From Polyodon spathula (Eukaryota; Chordata; Actinopteri; Acipenseriformes; Polyodontidae), in NCBI RefSeq assembly GCF_017654505.1, contig NC_054547.1, positions 27,301,475-27,365,474 of the forward strand: 64,000 nucleotides of DNA, read 5' to 3'. Every line of letters begins with the position of its first letter. Position 1 is the stretch's first letter. The position numbers and the translations under genes are program-made. The notes below the pieces were generated by a model. It saw only the letters and a list, made by a program, of their open reading frames with translations, searched no databases and was not told the origin of the DNA. This document shows, piece by piece, positions 1-42,610 of this stretch.

Positions 1-2114
1 TAACAATTTGACCCTGGATTTCTGTTTTGCGGCAGCTCTTGATTTAAATAAAGCTATTGCATACAGTTAACTAAATTAATTCCACAGTAAAGTGTTTTCG
101 TGTCCATGAAGCACCTATAAATCACAATTTTCAACCTTTTAACTCAGGCTAGGCATTTAAGTGACGTCTTCACACAGTTGTCTCAAGATTCCTACAGGTT
201 GACACAATGAAAGACGTGACATTTTTTCAACTGCTTCCCAATTATATTTTATTTATTCAGTGTGTACCATGGAAACCATCTGTTTTCACTAGCACTAGAC
301 AGTCCATTACTGTAGTGCAGGTAATGTAAACAATGACAATGAAAAAAAAAAAAACCTGAAAACTCTCCTTGAGACAAGATTACTGTGTCGCACATGACTG
401 CTGTACACTCAGCAACAGTTGCGATTCATGAGGTCAGCCTACACTGGGGGGGGGGGGGGGGGTCAAATTCATTTTGACCTTGCCGACCCACTTGTTGCCC
501 ACAGGAACCATTAGACGGGGGAACGGCCACAGTGTGCTCTTTGTATTCCAGTGGGGAAAGAAGGTGGTGCGCCACAGAGTGGGGTTGTATCACCAGAACT
601 TGGAAAAAGTGTTTAGTTATGTCCTTTTGAGTGAAATTAATTAACACTGAGTAAGGGTCTGGCATGCTGACACAGTGTCTCAATTCTTCAAAACCCCCTG
701 TCTTAGTTTATTGACCTTCCTTCCTTTCCTACCATGAGTTCTGATATTCATTACAAGATTGCGGCATGCTTCCTGGAACACTGGCTTGGGAGTTGCCTTT
801 TCCTTGGTGGAAAGGGTTGGTCTGCCACAAAGTAAAAAGCAATAAGAGTTAACTCAGAAACGTTTTACAGAGATGATTCCGGAATACTAAAGTCCAGGTC
901 AGTTTTGTCTATTTTGATGGAATTCGTCACTGTTTGTAAGTTGTTTTCCTTTTTGGAGAGAACGGTGGCTTCAGGTTGGGGGGAAAAAAAAAATCCAGAA
1001 CTAGTGATATTTCACTTAGGCAGACATCAGCATGCAACAACTGTGGTAGAAATACTAACCTCTTTGGAGCATCACAGGATAAGAAGAAAATAATGATTTA
1101 TCTGACTGAATGATCTGTTGAATGAGGGCAGTATGAAAAACTAAATAAAATATGGACTGTCTATCTTCAACAGAATCTGCCTGTCCTCTACACTGAAACC
1201 TGTGGTAATAATTTTGCTATTGAAGAGACTGAGGTTGCATTGTTTGCCAAAGAATTGTATTAAGTTTCTTTTAGTATCGCTACAGTGTCTGGTTGTCACT
1301 ACAAGAGTGCTAGAACATTGATAATTTACCCAGCTGGTAAAAGAAACAATTTTCTTACAGAAGGTTGTACTTGGCTTTTTTGTTGGCTTTAACACATTGG
1401 TAAGTTCAGCTGTGTAGAATGATGAGGATAATGATGATATTTCATCTTTATTATATCCCACACAATGGAACATAGTGGAGGTGTTCTATATGTTCTTCAG
1501 AGTTGTACTTGTATCTAGAGAACTATTTCTCCAATTCTTGTATGTTGTGGCTGTCAAGTGGCCCTTGCACCTACACTTTATTGATTTGATTTTGTGTGAC
1601 CCCTGGGTTTTGCCAAAACTTTTGGCTGTTCATACTTGTCTTTTTCGAGGTTTTAACTTTTTCCTGTAGCTCGTGGTTTTTAGTGGTAGCTGTACTGAAA
1701 GCTCTAATTGTGTATTTAAATCCATGCCCAGGGATGTACTTTAGGCTACATTTTCTGTTCATTAAAATATTGGTTTATTTACTTTTGCTGGCCAGAGTCC
1801 TCACAGGAAATGAAACCATTGTTTTGCCGGTACAGTAACATGTTTTAACTACTGTACAATAAATACATCTCAGTATTTGAGATGTCTGTGGCTTTGTGTG
1901 TGTATGTAAACCTTCTCCTTGAGGAAATGACATATGAAGAAAGTAAAGCTTCTATTAAATTAGCAGCATTGTTGGGGACAACTATTGGGCACAGGTCTTT
2001 TCAGTACCATACTGGTATATTCTTGGTCGTAGAGATGTATGAATGGCTGAGCTTCATTAATTTAGAAAGTAGAATAAAAGTGGGTAATACAGTCTCCATG
2101 TGTGAGGTTTTGAG

Positions 2115-2116
<2 letters not shown>
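1..2116. other. AT-rich flank, no gene recognised
   Basis: I see no exon, RNA gene or recognisable transposon here. Open frames are short and show no family resemblance. The only notable simple sequence is an uninterrupted run of 17 G at 446-462. The stretch probably belongs to the upstream region or a 5' intron of TNK2, but no promoter could be placed. Confidence 0.5.
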
Positions 2117-2160
<44 letters not shown>

Positions 2161-2162
2161 TG
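2117..2162. repeat. (GT)n microsatellite
   Basis: A GT dinucleotide tract of about 45 bp with one interruption near its 3' end. It abuts an LTR-like remnant that begins at about 2156. Confidence 0.95.
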
Positions 2163-2560
2163 AGACAAGGATGGCTGTAGGGGTGACGTCAGACCAGGAA
2201 ATGAAACCACAACACAAGCAATTGCAGGGCGAAACTGAGACGCAATGGCGCTCAGCTTTTACTTAACAAAATAATGAAGACTTTTAAGCAAAATAAACGG
2301 CACATGGGCCAAAATAAATAAACACGGAACACAAATAGTAACAGGTAGTATGCAGTTTGCAAAAAATAGTTTTCACAACTCACGTTTCGTTCCGCCTGTA
2401 CACACTCTTCTTGTGCCACCGTAGCTGCAGGTCCTTTATACTATGGCCGAGGGATTAACTGACACTGACTACGGCCATACTTTGTACGAGTTTCTAAGTA
2501 TGCGTGACTGTCAGCTAATTCAATAATTACTAGCCGACAGTCACGCATTCTCACAAGAGG
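2156..2560 (-). mobile_element. LTR-like remnant, related to the other LTRs in the window
   Basis: The left end carries 'acaaggatggctgta' and 'gacgtcagaccagga'. This resembles the inner end of the solo LTR at 14886 (acaaagatggctgca) and the LTR-like block at 60292 (gatgtcagaccaga). That suggests a minus-oriented LTR of the same broad family. The right boundary is unclear. Near it a 12-bp arm pair (tgcgtgactgtc / gacagtcacgca) forms a small hairpin at 2500-2547. No coding part is attached. Confidence 0.4.
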
Positions 2561-3320
2561 TTTTTATTCATACAAAACAGTAACATAATGACGGATGGAA
2601 TTTCCGCCCATCCTACATTTAAACAATAATAAGGGCTTTTCGCCGTCATATAATAAAATACATAAATCATAATAATAATAAACAAATATAAAATAGGACA
2701 GAGACACAATTTGACAATGGTTGATGCCTTGTACCATTTAACAGTGTTTCTATGGAAAGAACAACACACAAGGTGCATGGTAACAGCAACTGTAGGCCTG
2801 GGAAAATTGCTTACCTGTTACTGTATGCTAACTGTACAATACAATTGGATGGGACAGAGTCACAAGGTCACGTGAACTTGGTTACACAGAGACTAAGGTG
2901 GCCCTTGACCCTACTGTAGCTTGGCTCTTAGTCCTTGCTATAGGACAATACCATGTCAAGCATCCATACCTCAATAAAAGTTGCACCAGTTGTTTTTGGG
3001 TAGTTTTCAGTATAGGTAACCACCAGGTGGAGGGAATGAGGATTCTGTAGAGTTGTACAGTGCTCTCCAGTGCTGACTTTAAGAGAAAAAGGATAAGAAA
3101 CTCACTTTTAAAATATGCATTTCTAATTAAGTATATCAGACATGTTTACACCTGATTTAGTCCCTTGTTTAGTCTTGCATTTCCATGTACAACTGTGTAT
3201 TTTTGTTTAAGTATGTTTTATATTGTCTTCTCTATGGTTTGTCCATTGCTTCCGTGGTACATGGAAATGCAACATCAACTGCAGGACAAGACTGAGCAGT
3301 ATGTAAGCATTTCTAAATAA
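2561..3320. other. Non-coding sequence, nothing recognised
   Basis: AT-rich sequence without supported exons. It may be partly LTR-derived at its left edge, but I cannot demonstrate it. Confidence 0.4.
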
Positions 3321-3496
3321 CAGCCCATATGGAACAAACATATATTTTTAATATATGGTAGAAAAGTATGATCCTTATACTTTTCATCTATAGAAATTGG
3401 CCCCTTTTTATATATTTAAAATATATGGGATATATTTAAAATATATTTTAGTCTGTAATCCATATATTTATTTTATATGATTACAGACTAATATAT

Positions 3497-3549
<53 letters not shown>

Positions 3550-3645
3550 TATATATATGGATTACACACAGATATATTTATAAGGATCATACTTTTCTGC
3601 CATATATTAAAAATGTTTTTTTTTTTTTTTTTTTTCCATAAGGGA
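3321..3645. mobile_element. AT-rich hairpin (MITE-like) element
   Basis: Two arms face each other. The left arm at 3321-3380 begins 'cagcccatatgga' and continues through 'tttttaatatatgg' and 'agaaaagtatgatcc'. The right arm at about 3577-3645 carries the reverse complement, with 'ggatcatacttttct', 'ccatatattaaaaa' and 'ttccataaggg'. A (TA)n tract lies at the tip at about 3500-3560. There is no coding sequence. The arms and tip look like a non-autonomous hairpin transposon. The family is not identified and a target duplication could not be fixed. Confidence 0.55.
3501..3557. repeat. (TA)n microsatellite
   Basis: AT dinucleotide tract located in the loop of the hairpin element. Confidence 0.9.
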
Positions 3646-4798
3646 GTACAGTACCATATTCCCAGTGGTGTAGCAAATGAATAGAACATTTGAGTTGGAT
3701 ATTAAACAACCTAATTTTGCCTCAGGGAGCACCAAACAGTTTTAAGGCCTTTCTCAAAATTACTCGGTCCTTCCTTAGTCTGTAGGGGGGTGGGCCTTTT
3801 TTGCAAGGATATTAGGGTTTTCACATCTGTTGCACTTGAGCATTGTCAAAAAACATTTTCAAATGACCATCTGGCTATATAATATCCCATAGGTGTAAGG
3901 TCTGTCTTTTTTAGTAAAAAAAATCTGGTCTGTTTTTATAGCCTCTATTCATGGTCTCATGGTGCTGAAACAGCTGGGGATGGGAGGGATGTTTTTCAGT
4001 GACCCTCCCTGCAGTATCTGAAGCAAGGACTGACTTGTTAACCATAACTGACATTTGGTAAGGTATGGTTGTTTTATGGTCAGTCACATGGTATAACATG
4101 GACCACTGCTACAGAGATGTTTTCTTCCTGCCTTCCTTAGCTGGGTTTCAGAAAATTGCTAGAATTCAGTCCACCCTCTGTATGGCATTATTTAGAAAAG
4201 CCAGCAAGCAAAAAGCAGATTGAGAAAGAGGAAGCAAAAACTGTGAGAAGGTCACACTTAATGGGAGTTCAACTTGATTTAAAATCATCATGATAGTCTT
4301 AGCAGGTAATCGCTAATTCAAAACTGATATGTCATCCAGCTTTAATGTAGATTCAACAGATTTTGGTGTAGCCAATAAGGCAGCTCAACACAGAACTGAT
4401 TTGTAGTTTATACAACTGATTTAAAAACATTAACACACAAAAACAACCCCTGCCTACTTGACTTTAGCTTCACCCCATTAAAAAGCATTAGGCTTTGTTA
4501 CAGTGTCTGCAGTTTCCATAGGGGATGCAGCTGTGTAGCGCTGTGTTTAATAAATGGCACAAATCTGTGCAGCCTTTGCAGCTTTATAAATCCTGGAGCA
4601 TCCAGTGAGGAAGTAGTAATCAGAAGCAGCTGATGTCCTACACGTAGTGCTAATTGAAACAAACAAAAAAAAATAGAATACATTTTCCCAGCAACTCCAG
4701 GATACAAGCAGAGTAACCCAAACCAGAAAGTTTTTCAACGAGTTACTGGACGTTAAAATAATCCTTAAGATTTGAAGTGTTGCTGGTACATGTAAGTC

Positions 4799-4837
<39 letters not shown>

Positions 4838-5515
4838 GCTGCATTTTTTTTTTTAATGTCGTCTTTGATTTCTATTTCTGTTTCTATTCTCGTTGCTTTC
4901 ATGCTTCTATTGTGATTTCTGTTTTGTTTTATCTTCTTGTTGTTCATTTAAATTCATTACTACAGTAGGTGTTGCTTCTTGTCACACATTTTGTCACTTG
5001 GCTGACAAAAGTAGAAAACTTAAATTTGATTTGAAGTTAAAAACGTAATTACAAAAAAAGTAGTGATTCTTAGATAGTTTTCACCTCTCTTCAGTCATAT
5101 CTGAAAGTCATTCTGTTACATTACTACTGGCATTAGTAGCAGTTTACTACTTAAATATATTTTATAGATCAGGAAACACCCTAAAATAACCTTTGTTTCT
5201 CTCAAAAGACCTAATAAAACATATACAATCTGTAAAAACGTGTTATTTAAACACATCTGTACACCTTTTAAACAAAAGTTGAATTTCTATTGCACCTTTA
5301 TATCCCAAGGGTCCCAAAGTGCTTCACACACACAAAAACAATTTAAACCATTCAATGAAAAACAATCTATAACAATCAGTGTTATTTAATTTACAGTAGA
5401 ACCTGTTGTATTGAAACAAACTAAAAGTAATTTATATTTTAAGTGATTATTTGTCTTGCCTCTCTTGTATCTTTTTGATATGCAAATAGTTTTTTTTTTT
5501 TTTCACTTTCCTTAG
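3646..5515. other. Non-coding sequence with a poly(T) tract
   Basis: No gene recognised. A run of about 33 T at 4802-4834 may be the poly(A) tail of a minus-oriented retrosequence, but I could not recognise the body of one. At about 5290-5330 there is a short stretch resembling degraded interspersed repeats. Otherwise it is featureless and AT-rich. Confidence 0.4.
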
Positions 5516-5616
5516 TTTCCTTAGAAATGCGTCATCACTGCAATGAATTGTGTGATTGTAGTCCTGGTGTTATCTCTGAACTCGACAAAGACATGCAGAT
5601 CCCAGTCTCCACAGAG
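5516..5616 (+). CDS. TNK2: Candidate alternative 5' coding exon of TNK2
   Basis: A run of 13 T and a pyrimidine tract lead to AG at 5514-5515 (a second AG is at 5523-5524). A donor 'cagag|gtagct' follows at 5616. From ATG 5527 the frame is open to the donor (30 codons). Spliced to the acceptor at 6058, it continues in frame through KLGSS into the canonical TNK2 start MQSDEGTDW. It would therefore add about 35 residues (MRHHCNELCD...) before the usual start. I do not recognise this N-terminus from known TNK2 isoforms. The splice signals and frame are seen; use of the exon is inferred. It could also serve as a 5' UTR exon, or be fortuitous. Confidence 0.4.
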
Positions 5617-6058
5617 GTAGCTCGAGTTTCAGGAAAGGAAAGGTCACGTTTATGTGACAAATCAGTTGCATTTGCTAATTTTGTTTACATATTTTCATTG
5701 TCAGTTTGCGGCCTCGGTTTAGCAGTATGGTAATAAAAATGTCAGGCCCCCGGATGAGAAGAAAATTCGCTTCCAATCGGCTTTCAAAACTCTAAATTCA
5801 GAAGTTAATTGCCATTGTTGATACTCAGTTGTAAACCAAAGGAAGGGCGGATTTTCTTGTTTTGAAATCAACGCATTAATAAATAGGCGTATTTTGATTT
5901 ATTTAATTTCTGTCGACAAGTACATGTTTAAGACGGAAAATATGAGTGTCACCACACCCCTAATACAGCAGTTATAGAAAGGAGGGATTTCTGCTGCTAA
6001 CCTTTACATACAATAGTAATTATTTAAAGTTTTCTCGTTGTTGTGCATGTCTCTGCAG

Positions 6059-35929
<29,871 letters not shown>

Positions 35930-36140
35930 AGAACTGAAATCCTTCAGTTATTTTGGCGCCACTGGTTTTGTCCATGGAATGTGTGAACAGAGAAACTGCT
36001 GCTTGACTAGGAACAAAATCTCAACAGGATTATTGAATACAGTTCCTACCTACATACTGCTGTTCCCATTGTAATGCTGTATATTCAGGCTAAAGGTCAT
36101 TGCCAACCAATCCAGTATTTCTTCTGAAAAAAGTTCAGCT

Positions 36141-36163
36141 TGTGTGTGTGTGTGTGTGTGTGT
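36141..36163. repeat. (TG)n microsatellite
   Basis: Short dinucleotide tract. Confidence 0.9.
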
Positions 36164-36219
36164 TTGCTTCTAAACAGTGTGCTTTATCTGGGAGGCTCAT
36201 TATTGTTTTATACAGAGTT

Positions 36220-36321
<102 letters not shown>

Positions 36322-38362
36322 CATAATTTAATTTGGCTGCTGTTGTTTAGATGTTGTGTTCGTGTTTTAATTAATTGTTTTTTGACAGGTTTGCTTGCAA
36401 CTCTATCAACTGCTTTCAAATTTAGCTGGTAATGATACCTAATAATGCACTAGGCAACCTCACAGAATAATCATTAATTGTAGCTAACAAAATAATTCCA
36501 TAAACCTGACCCATTTTTCACCTCCATTAGCTACAGAGGTCTCACAGTTTTTAAAAGACTACAGCAAACATATATTTTAATTTTAAAACAGACATCTGGT
36601 ACTACACTAGGTTAACAACAGTTCCAAGTTGGATTGCCTTGCCTTACTGCTTTACTTCCGTCTTTATTTTACCCTAGTCTCTTGGGTCAAAGCATATTAC
36701 TGGCTAAAAGCATGTCAATCAATAGGGGAAGCAGCTGACTGGTTATGCATGGGAGTCTTATTTTTAGCCATGAATTCTGCTATAGGAAGATATTACTTTG
36801 GCTTTGACATCCAGATTCAAATCAGTCCCCCAGTGGACATGAGTCCACATCACAAAACCACCTAACAATTTGGCATCATATAGCACAATGTCCATCTCTG
36901 CTTAAAGACTGTGCAGGGAGTGTTCCGGTCAGTTTGGTGTAAACTTACTTTACAAATTCAGTTATTGACTTTTAACCGACCAAATCAATAACTTGCTAGA
37001 GAAAGCAAGTTTAACACAGGCATCAAATCCTTTATAATTAATGCCACCCGTGCAAGTATCTCGTCTTGCAAAAAGACAGACTTATAACTGAAGTTTCTTG
37101 CCCCTTTAAGCAGTATTAATGGTAGTCTGACAAATTACACCTTTTACTCTGACCTAGAGTTAAGACTTCAAACACCATTCCCTGTCTTATTACAGGAGCC
37201 TCTTGTTTAAAGCACATAATTCAGTATCTATGTACTATCTACCAGAATACATTATTTTAATAATCTGAGTTATTTAAGACAATACTTACATTTAATATTG
37301 CTATAAATATATACTATTTCTTTATTTTTTTATATACATGTTTCAGTGTTCTCCATGGTTAATTGTATGCTGGCTGCAAGGAGGGGGCATGGAGTTTGAA
37401 TCTGTAGCCTGTAGACCTGTTTAATTCTCATTGACAAATACACATGCTGTACAGCAAGCAGCAGGGTAGAAAAGTCTCTAAATGATTAAGACAACTGACA
37501 GTGGGCCACTTGTTAGACTACTGACCAATTTTAATATACACATACAGGTGGGTGTTTCCAAAGACTGGAAATGTATATTGACTAAATCTCTGCTATGACA
37601 GTCCTGGAACTAAAAAAAATCAAATCACATTTTGGTGATTAAACAACATTGTGAGCAAACCAGAACTTACATTTAAGTAAATCCTGTTTTGAAAATACCC
37701 CCCTCTACCCCAAGTGAGTGTGTGACCTATTGGGTTTTTAAAAAGTATTTTGTAACCTACTTATGCAGCAATCAGAGTACCCCTAGGCCCCAGACAAATC
37801 TTGGATAAATGGCAGTCCCAAAGTGATCAAACTCCCCACCCTGTGGAGCAGAACTGCTGTCCTAATCCTCAAATTGATCACCACCTTCCCCAACAATGGG
37901 ATTGTTTTCCCACCTGTCATGACATGTTCAGTCTCCAGGTAATAGCTCACAATGCTCCAACATCACCTGAGGTGGTGCGTGTGTTTACTTTGACTGTTTG
38001 CATTGTTATTCCTCTTATTAATCACATGGTTGAGGTGGACAGTGTGACATTTTAGTACTGTAGCTGCAACTTATTAAAAATTCCAACAACTCTGTATGCT
38101 TTCAGTATATCACCAGTACAGTTAAAGTGGGATTGCTTCACATTGAAGATTTGTGATATTTGCAGGTTTTTGAAAAGTTTCAATTGCAAGGGCACTGCAT
38201 ATGTAATTTAGCCCTGATTTATTTGTAACCCTTTATGGCATCCATGACTACAAATTAAAGTATTATTGTATTATTTTCAGACTAGACCCAAGGAGACATG
38301 GAATTGAACATCCTTTTGAGGGGTAGAAATCTGGCTTTATTAAGAATCAGAACTGCATTCTG

Positions 38363-38367
<5 letters not shown>

Positions 38368-38446
<79 letters not shown>
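38368..38446. repeat. (TA)n microsatellite
   Basis: About 78 bp of pure AT alternation. Confidence 0.95.
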
Positions 38447-38448
<2 letters not shown>

Positions 38449-39962
38449 CCCGGTAATGGATATTTACAATACAGTCAGATGCGGAATCAAATTACATTTA
38501 AAGAATATCACAGAGTGATGTCTCCATGCCCAAGCAATGTTTAAAGGATATCTGTGAAAGGCACTCGTTAGTAAGTCACCTAGGCAAGGAAAAAAGTCAA
38601 GTGTGTAATTCATCTCTAAATACAGTATCTCATATTCTCTGTCTTTTATTATAGAAAGATAATATTAAACATACACAAGTTTTGACTTGTGAGTTACTTA
38701 TTTAAAGTTTGGATTAATATTTGTTTATGTTTTCGTTTGGCTTCTGTAGCACAAATCTAAAAAAGCCTCAGAAATACCAAACCCTATTTGATGGATTCGC
38801 ACATTCGCACATTCTATGAATAGGTATGCCTCAGAGGGTTAAAATCATTACTTGACATGTTTTCAAACTTGTTTTAAATCTGTACGACAGCCAAAGGAAG
38901 GCACATAGCAGAAAAGGTTATTTTATGCAGTGTAAATTTTCGTTGACCTGTAACTATTTGGCCTGAATCCAATGCCAATTTTCAAAAGGAACAACGTAGC
39001 TTGTAGCTGATTTCATTCAAATGCAGCAATATTTCTTGTATACTTTGAGATTTCATATTGTACATTTGTGCAAATTGCTTAAAGGGTGTCTATAAGGTGG
39101 GCTCTTTCAATGAAGACCTACCCATATTGGCTGTGGGTTGTACATTACATGTATTTTCTTCTATTTTCTTGCTGCTGTTGTTTTATAATTAGTTCATTTT
39201 TTATTTGTTAACCCAGGTAGTTATTTCAGCGCTGTACAGGTACCTGAACTGACCCGTTTTATTTATTCAAGGAAATATTTGTGATTTATTTGTTAAGAGC
39301 ATTGTTGTATCATATGTATAAGGTGTAAAAGGGTTCATTATGTTGTATAGGAAATGTACAAAACAGAGAATGCTGCAGACCTGAAAATATATAATGCATT
39401 TTGTAATTAAATTTGAACTGTTCTGTATCTGTTTTGTAAATGCATGTCTGTTATGTCCGCATTGCTTGGCTTGGCCAAGTTTTGATCAAATGATCAGAGC
39501 TAACTCGTGCTTGGTCACTGCAAGCTTCAAGGGGGAATTTGTGTTACAGATGTTCTCAGTTTGCTAAGCCTGTTATTGTTTCACTTGGTTATTCCACCAC
39601 AGCAGTGCAAACATACTTAAACATAAGGATAGCAAACATTTATTTAACCTAGTGTAGTACTAGATACAGATATTGTGTTTTAAAATAAAAAAAATAAAAC
39701 AGGTTTGTTATAATATGTGCATCTTTCAAAACTGCATAGCCGTTACCTACATACTGAGTGAAACTACATGACAGGTACAATTTACGAAAATGTTTTGTCA
39801 GCTGCAACCATTTCAGATTTAAACCACAGTTTCATACCCATACGGAACACAAATATATTTTTAATATATAATAACAGATGTATGCTACTTACATATTTTG
39901 AATACACCAAAATTGGCCCATTTACTAGATTTGAAAAATATATGATATATATGGTAAATGTA

Positions 39963-41153
39963 CAGGTAGTGGGGGAAAAAAATGGAAACACCAATGTAAA
40001 GTCACTTAATTGTATGTATCCGCCACGACATAGAGTCTACCAGCCTCTGGAATTCTGCAGAAGGGATGTGGCACCATTCTTCCACGGGAAAGTCAATCAA
40101 TTCATACCTGGTTGATGGAGGTGGAAAACACTGTCTCAGTCATCATCCATGAATAAGAATGCTCGATTTGATTCAGATCTGGTGACTGAGAAGGCCATGA
40201 CATATGGATAACATCAGTGTCATGCTCATCAAACCACTGGGCGATGACACATGCTCTATGGATGGGGGCATTGTCATCCTGGAAGACACATCCCCTCCCG
40301 GCAGGAAAGAAATGCAACATGGGGTGAAGATGATTAAGTAGTGATTAACATTGACCTTGCCTTCTAAGGCAATGAGTGCACCCAAACCTTGCCAGGAAAG
40401 TGCACCCCACAACATTACGGAACCACCAGAGCCCTACCCTGTTGAAACCAAGCACTCTGGCCTGTAGAGTTCTTTAGGTTGACGCCACACATGCAGTCGT
40501 CCATTTGTTGAGAACACGGTGAAGGATGGTTCATCTGACCATATTACATTTCTCCACTGCTCGGTAGTCCATTGCCTGTGCTCTTTGCACCACCGGACTC
40601 GCAAATGTGCATTGCCAGTGTGATGAGCGGTTTATGCGACTATGCGTATCCCTCTCTGTGGAGTTCCTGGCAGACCATTTGTGATGAAACTGGCTGCTCG
40701 CGCCCCAGGTTGAAATTTGCAGTCAATTGATCTGCAGCTGCTCGTTTGTTTTGCCTTGCACTTTGAATTAATGCATGAATTTCACAATCTTGGAGTATGT
40801 GCTTCTGCCCACTGTTGCCCTGGCTGATGATGTCTCTCCCTCGGTGTTCCATGCCTTAGACACTGTTGCTCGTGAAACATCAGCAAGTTGAGCTGTCTTG
40901 GTCATTAAAGCTCCTGCCAAACGTGCCCCAACAATCACCCCTCTTTCAAGGTCACTGAGGTCTCCTCTTGCAACCATACTAGCCATAATTATAGGCAACC
41001 AGGCCTGGCCAGCATTGTTATACATGACCCTAAGCATACTGGGATGTTATTTACTTAATTAACACGAGCCACACCTGTGTGGAAGCCCTTGCTTTCAATA
41101 TACTTGGTGTCCCTCATATACCCAGGTGTTTCCATTTTGTTGTCCACTACCTG
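39963..41153 (-). mobile_element. Tc1/mariner-type transposon with short terminal repeats
   Basis: 1191 bp between TA dinucleotides (39961-39962 and 41154-41155). The inverted ends are caggtagtgg...ccactacctg, continuing with 'aaaatggaaacacc' about 17 bp inside each end. The minus strand carries transposase remnants. It sits within an AT-rich hairpin repeat. Confidence 0.92.
40102..41037 (-). pseudogene. Tc1/mariner-type transposase, inactivated
   Basis: The N-terminal part has a helix-turn-helix-like stretch (LERGVIVGARLAGALMTKTA...ADVSRATVSKAW). Distal fragments contain FQDDNAPIHRA and WPSQSPDLNQIEH, the second Asp and the Glu region of the DDE domain. Pieces lie in different frames, with stops between them. 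Confidence 0.88.
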
Positions 41154-41575
41154 TATATTTTATGTATTTAAAATATATAAATGTGTATAATTGTTAAATA
41201 TATCGTTAATTTTAAAATATAAAGTAAATATATTGAGAAATATAAAATTCATATGAGAAAAATGCGTTATGCATACATTTCAAATTTGACATTCAGTATA
41301 CAGTATGTAATTGTGTATGGCATATAAACAAAAACAAACAATGTTGTAGACAAAGTTATTTGGCAGATTGTCAACAGCAGTGACTCATGGCTCACTAACG
41401 CAAACACATATCTCCCCATTGGCCGATTAATAACAAATCACAGAAATACTCCCAAATTAACCATATAAACATAATCAGTTTTCACACAAAAATCCCAATC
41501 CCCAGCATCCTTTCCGAGTAACTAATTTACATGAGTCTGCTCCGGCAATATCCATTTTGACAAATACATATATAA

Positions 41576-41640
41576 AATGAGCAAGATGGGCTAAATGGCT
41601 GCCTCTCGTTTGTAACCTTATGTTCTTATGTTCTAATGCT
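41576..41640 (+). mobile_element. CR1-type LINE 3' tail fragment
   Basis: 'gagcaagatgggctaaatgg', 'cctctcgtttgtaa' and the octamer-like 'ttatgttcttatgttcta' match the 3' end of the CR1 element ending at 58573. Only the tail (about 65 bp) is present. Confidence 0.8.
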
Positions 41641-41728
41641 TTGTATAATAAATATATTGATTAATATTCAATTTCAAAAGGTAAATACATGTTTCAGTAC
41701 AATTAAATATATAATTTATGTACTGTAT

Positions 41729-41730
<2 letters not shown>

Positions 41731-41770
<40 letters not shown>
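41731..41770. repeat. (TA)n microsatellite
   Basis: AT dinucleotide tract. Confidence 0.9.
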
Positions 41771-41774
<4 letters not shown>

Positions 41775-42205
41775 ATGTTTAATCAATGTCTAATGTCTAA
41801 GTCAACATCACATATTAGCATCATTATACATTTCAGGGAAACTTATGTATATTTTCTTAATGTCATTTTAATTCAGTTACAAAATATTTACACCAATCTG
41901 TTGCACATAACAGCATCCATAAATAATGTTTTTAAAATGTATGACAAATGTAAGGTGAAAACATAATATATTTTAAATGTATCAGAAGTTTATATATTTG
42001 TTGTCAGTTAAATAAAATTAATTAGTAATGTATAAAATATGTAACTGGTGCATTTGGAATATATTTTAAGTATAATTTAATCTGTGAGCCATATATTTAT
42101 TTAATATGTTGAAAATATATGGTAAGTTTGTAAATGTATTACTCATGAATTTAACATGTTTCTCATTCATAAAAAATATATTTTCTTTCCATATTGGTTG
42201 TGTGT

Positions 42206-42558
42206 TATGTACAGTAGAAAATTAGTTTTACAGCAGAATGTATTGGGGTGTAGCATAAAAACAGACGAAAACATTTTGTTACCCCTCATTAGCTTAACAG
42301 TGTTCTCACAAGACTGTATTTTAGCCCTACACTGGGCAAAACAATCTGCACATTATCTTGTTATTTATTAAAGCTACAAAAGAATTTGCAACAACAGGAA
42401 ATCTGTGTGAAGTGAATTCGTGTTTTTAGAAGTAATTTACAATAAGCGACTGCAAAAATTTCTCAGGACCTTGTAGAAAATTCGTACCTTCAGGAAATTC
42501 GTCTAATTAGAGTTTGTTTCAATGAAAATTCACACACACACACACACACACACATTAT

Positions 42559-42610
<52 letters not shown>

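Larger units (their letters stand above)
39829..42205. mobile_element. Second copy of the AT-rich hairpin family, with a Tc1-like insertion
   Basis: The left part (39829-39960) repeats landmarks of the 3321-3645 element: 'cccatacggaacacaaatat', 'tttttaatatat' and 'aaaattggccca'. The right part near 42060-42200 has 'ctgtgagccatatattta' and 'tttccatattgg', matching the other arm. The Tc1-like element at 39963-41153 interrupts it. Other sequences between 41160 and 42050 may be further insertions, so the extent is approximate. Confidence 0.4.

Noticed and set aside
2001..2210. Minus frame rich in HTHT
   Set aside because: Translation of the (GT)n microsatellite, not a protein.
5290..5335. Short 'cccaagggtcccaaagtgct' sequence resembling a tRNA-derived or hAT-derived repeat
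   Set aside because: Too short and degraded to assign. No tRNA promoter boxes or terminal repeats were seen.
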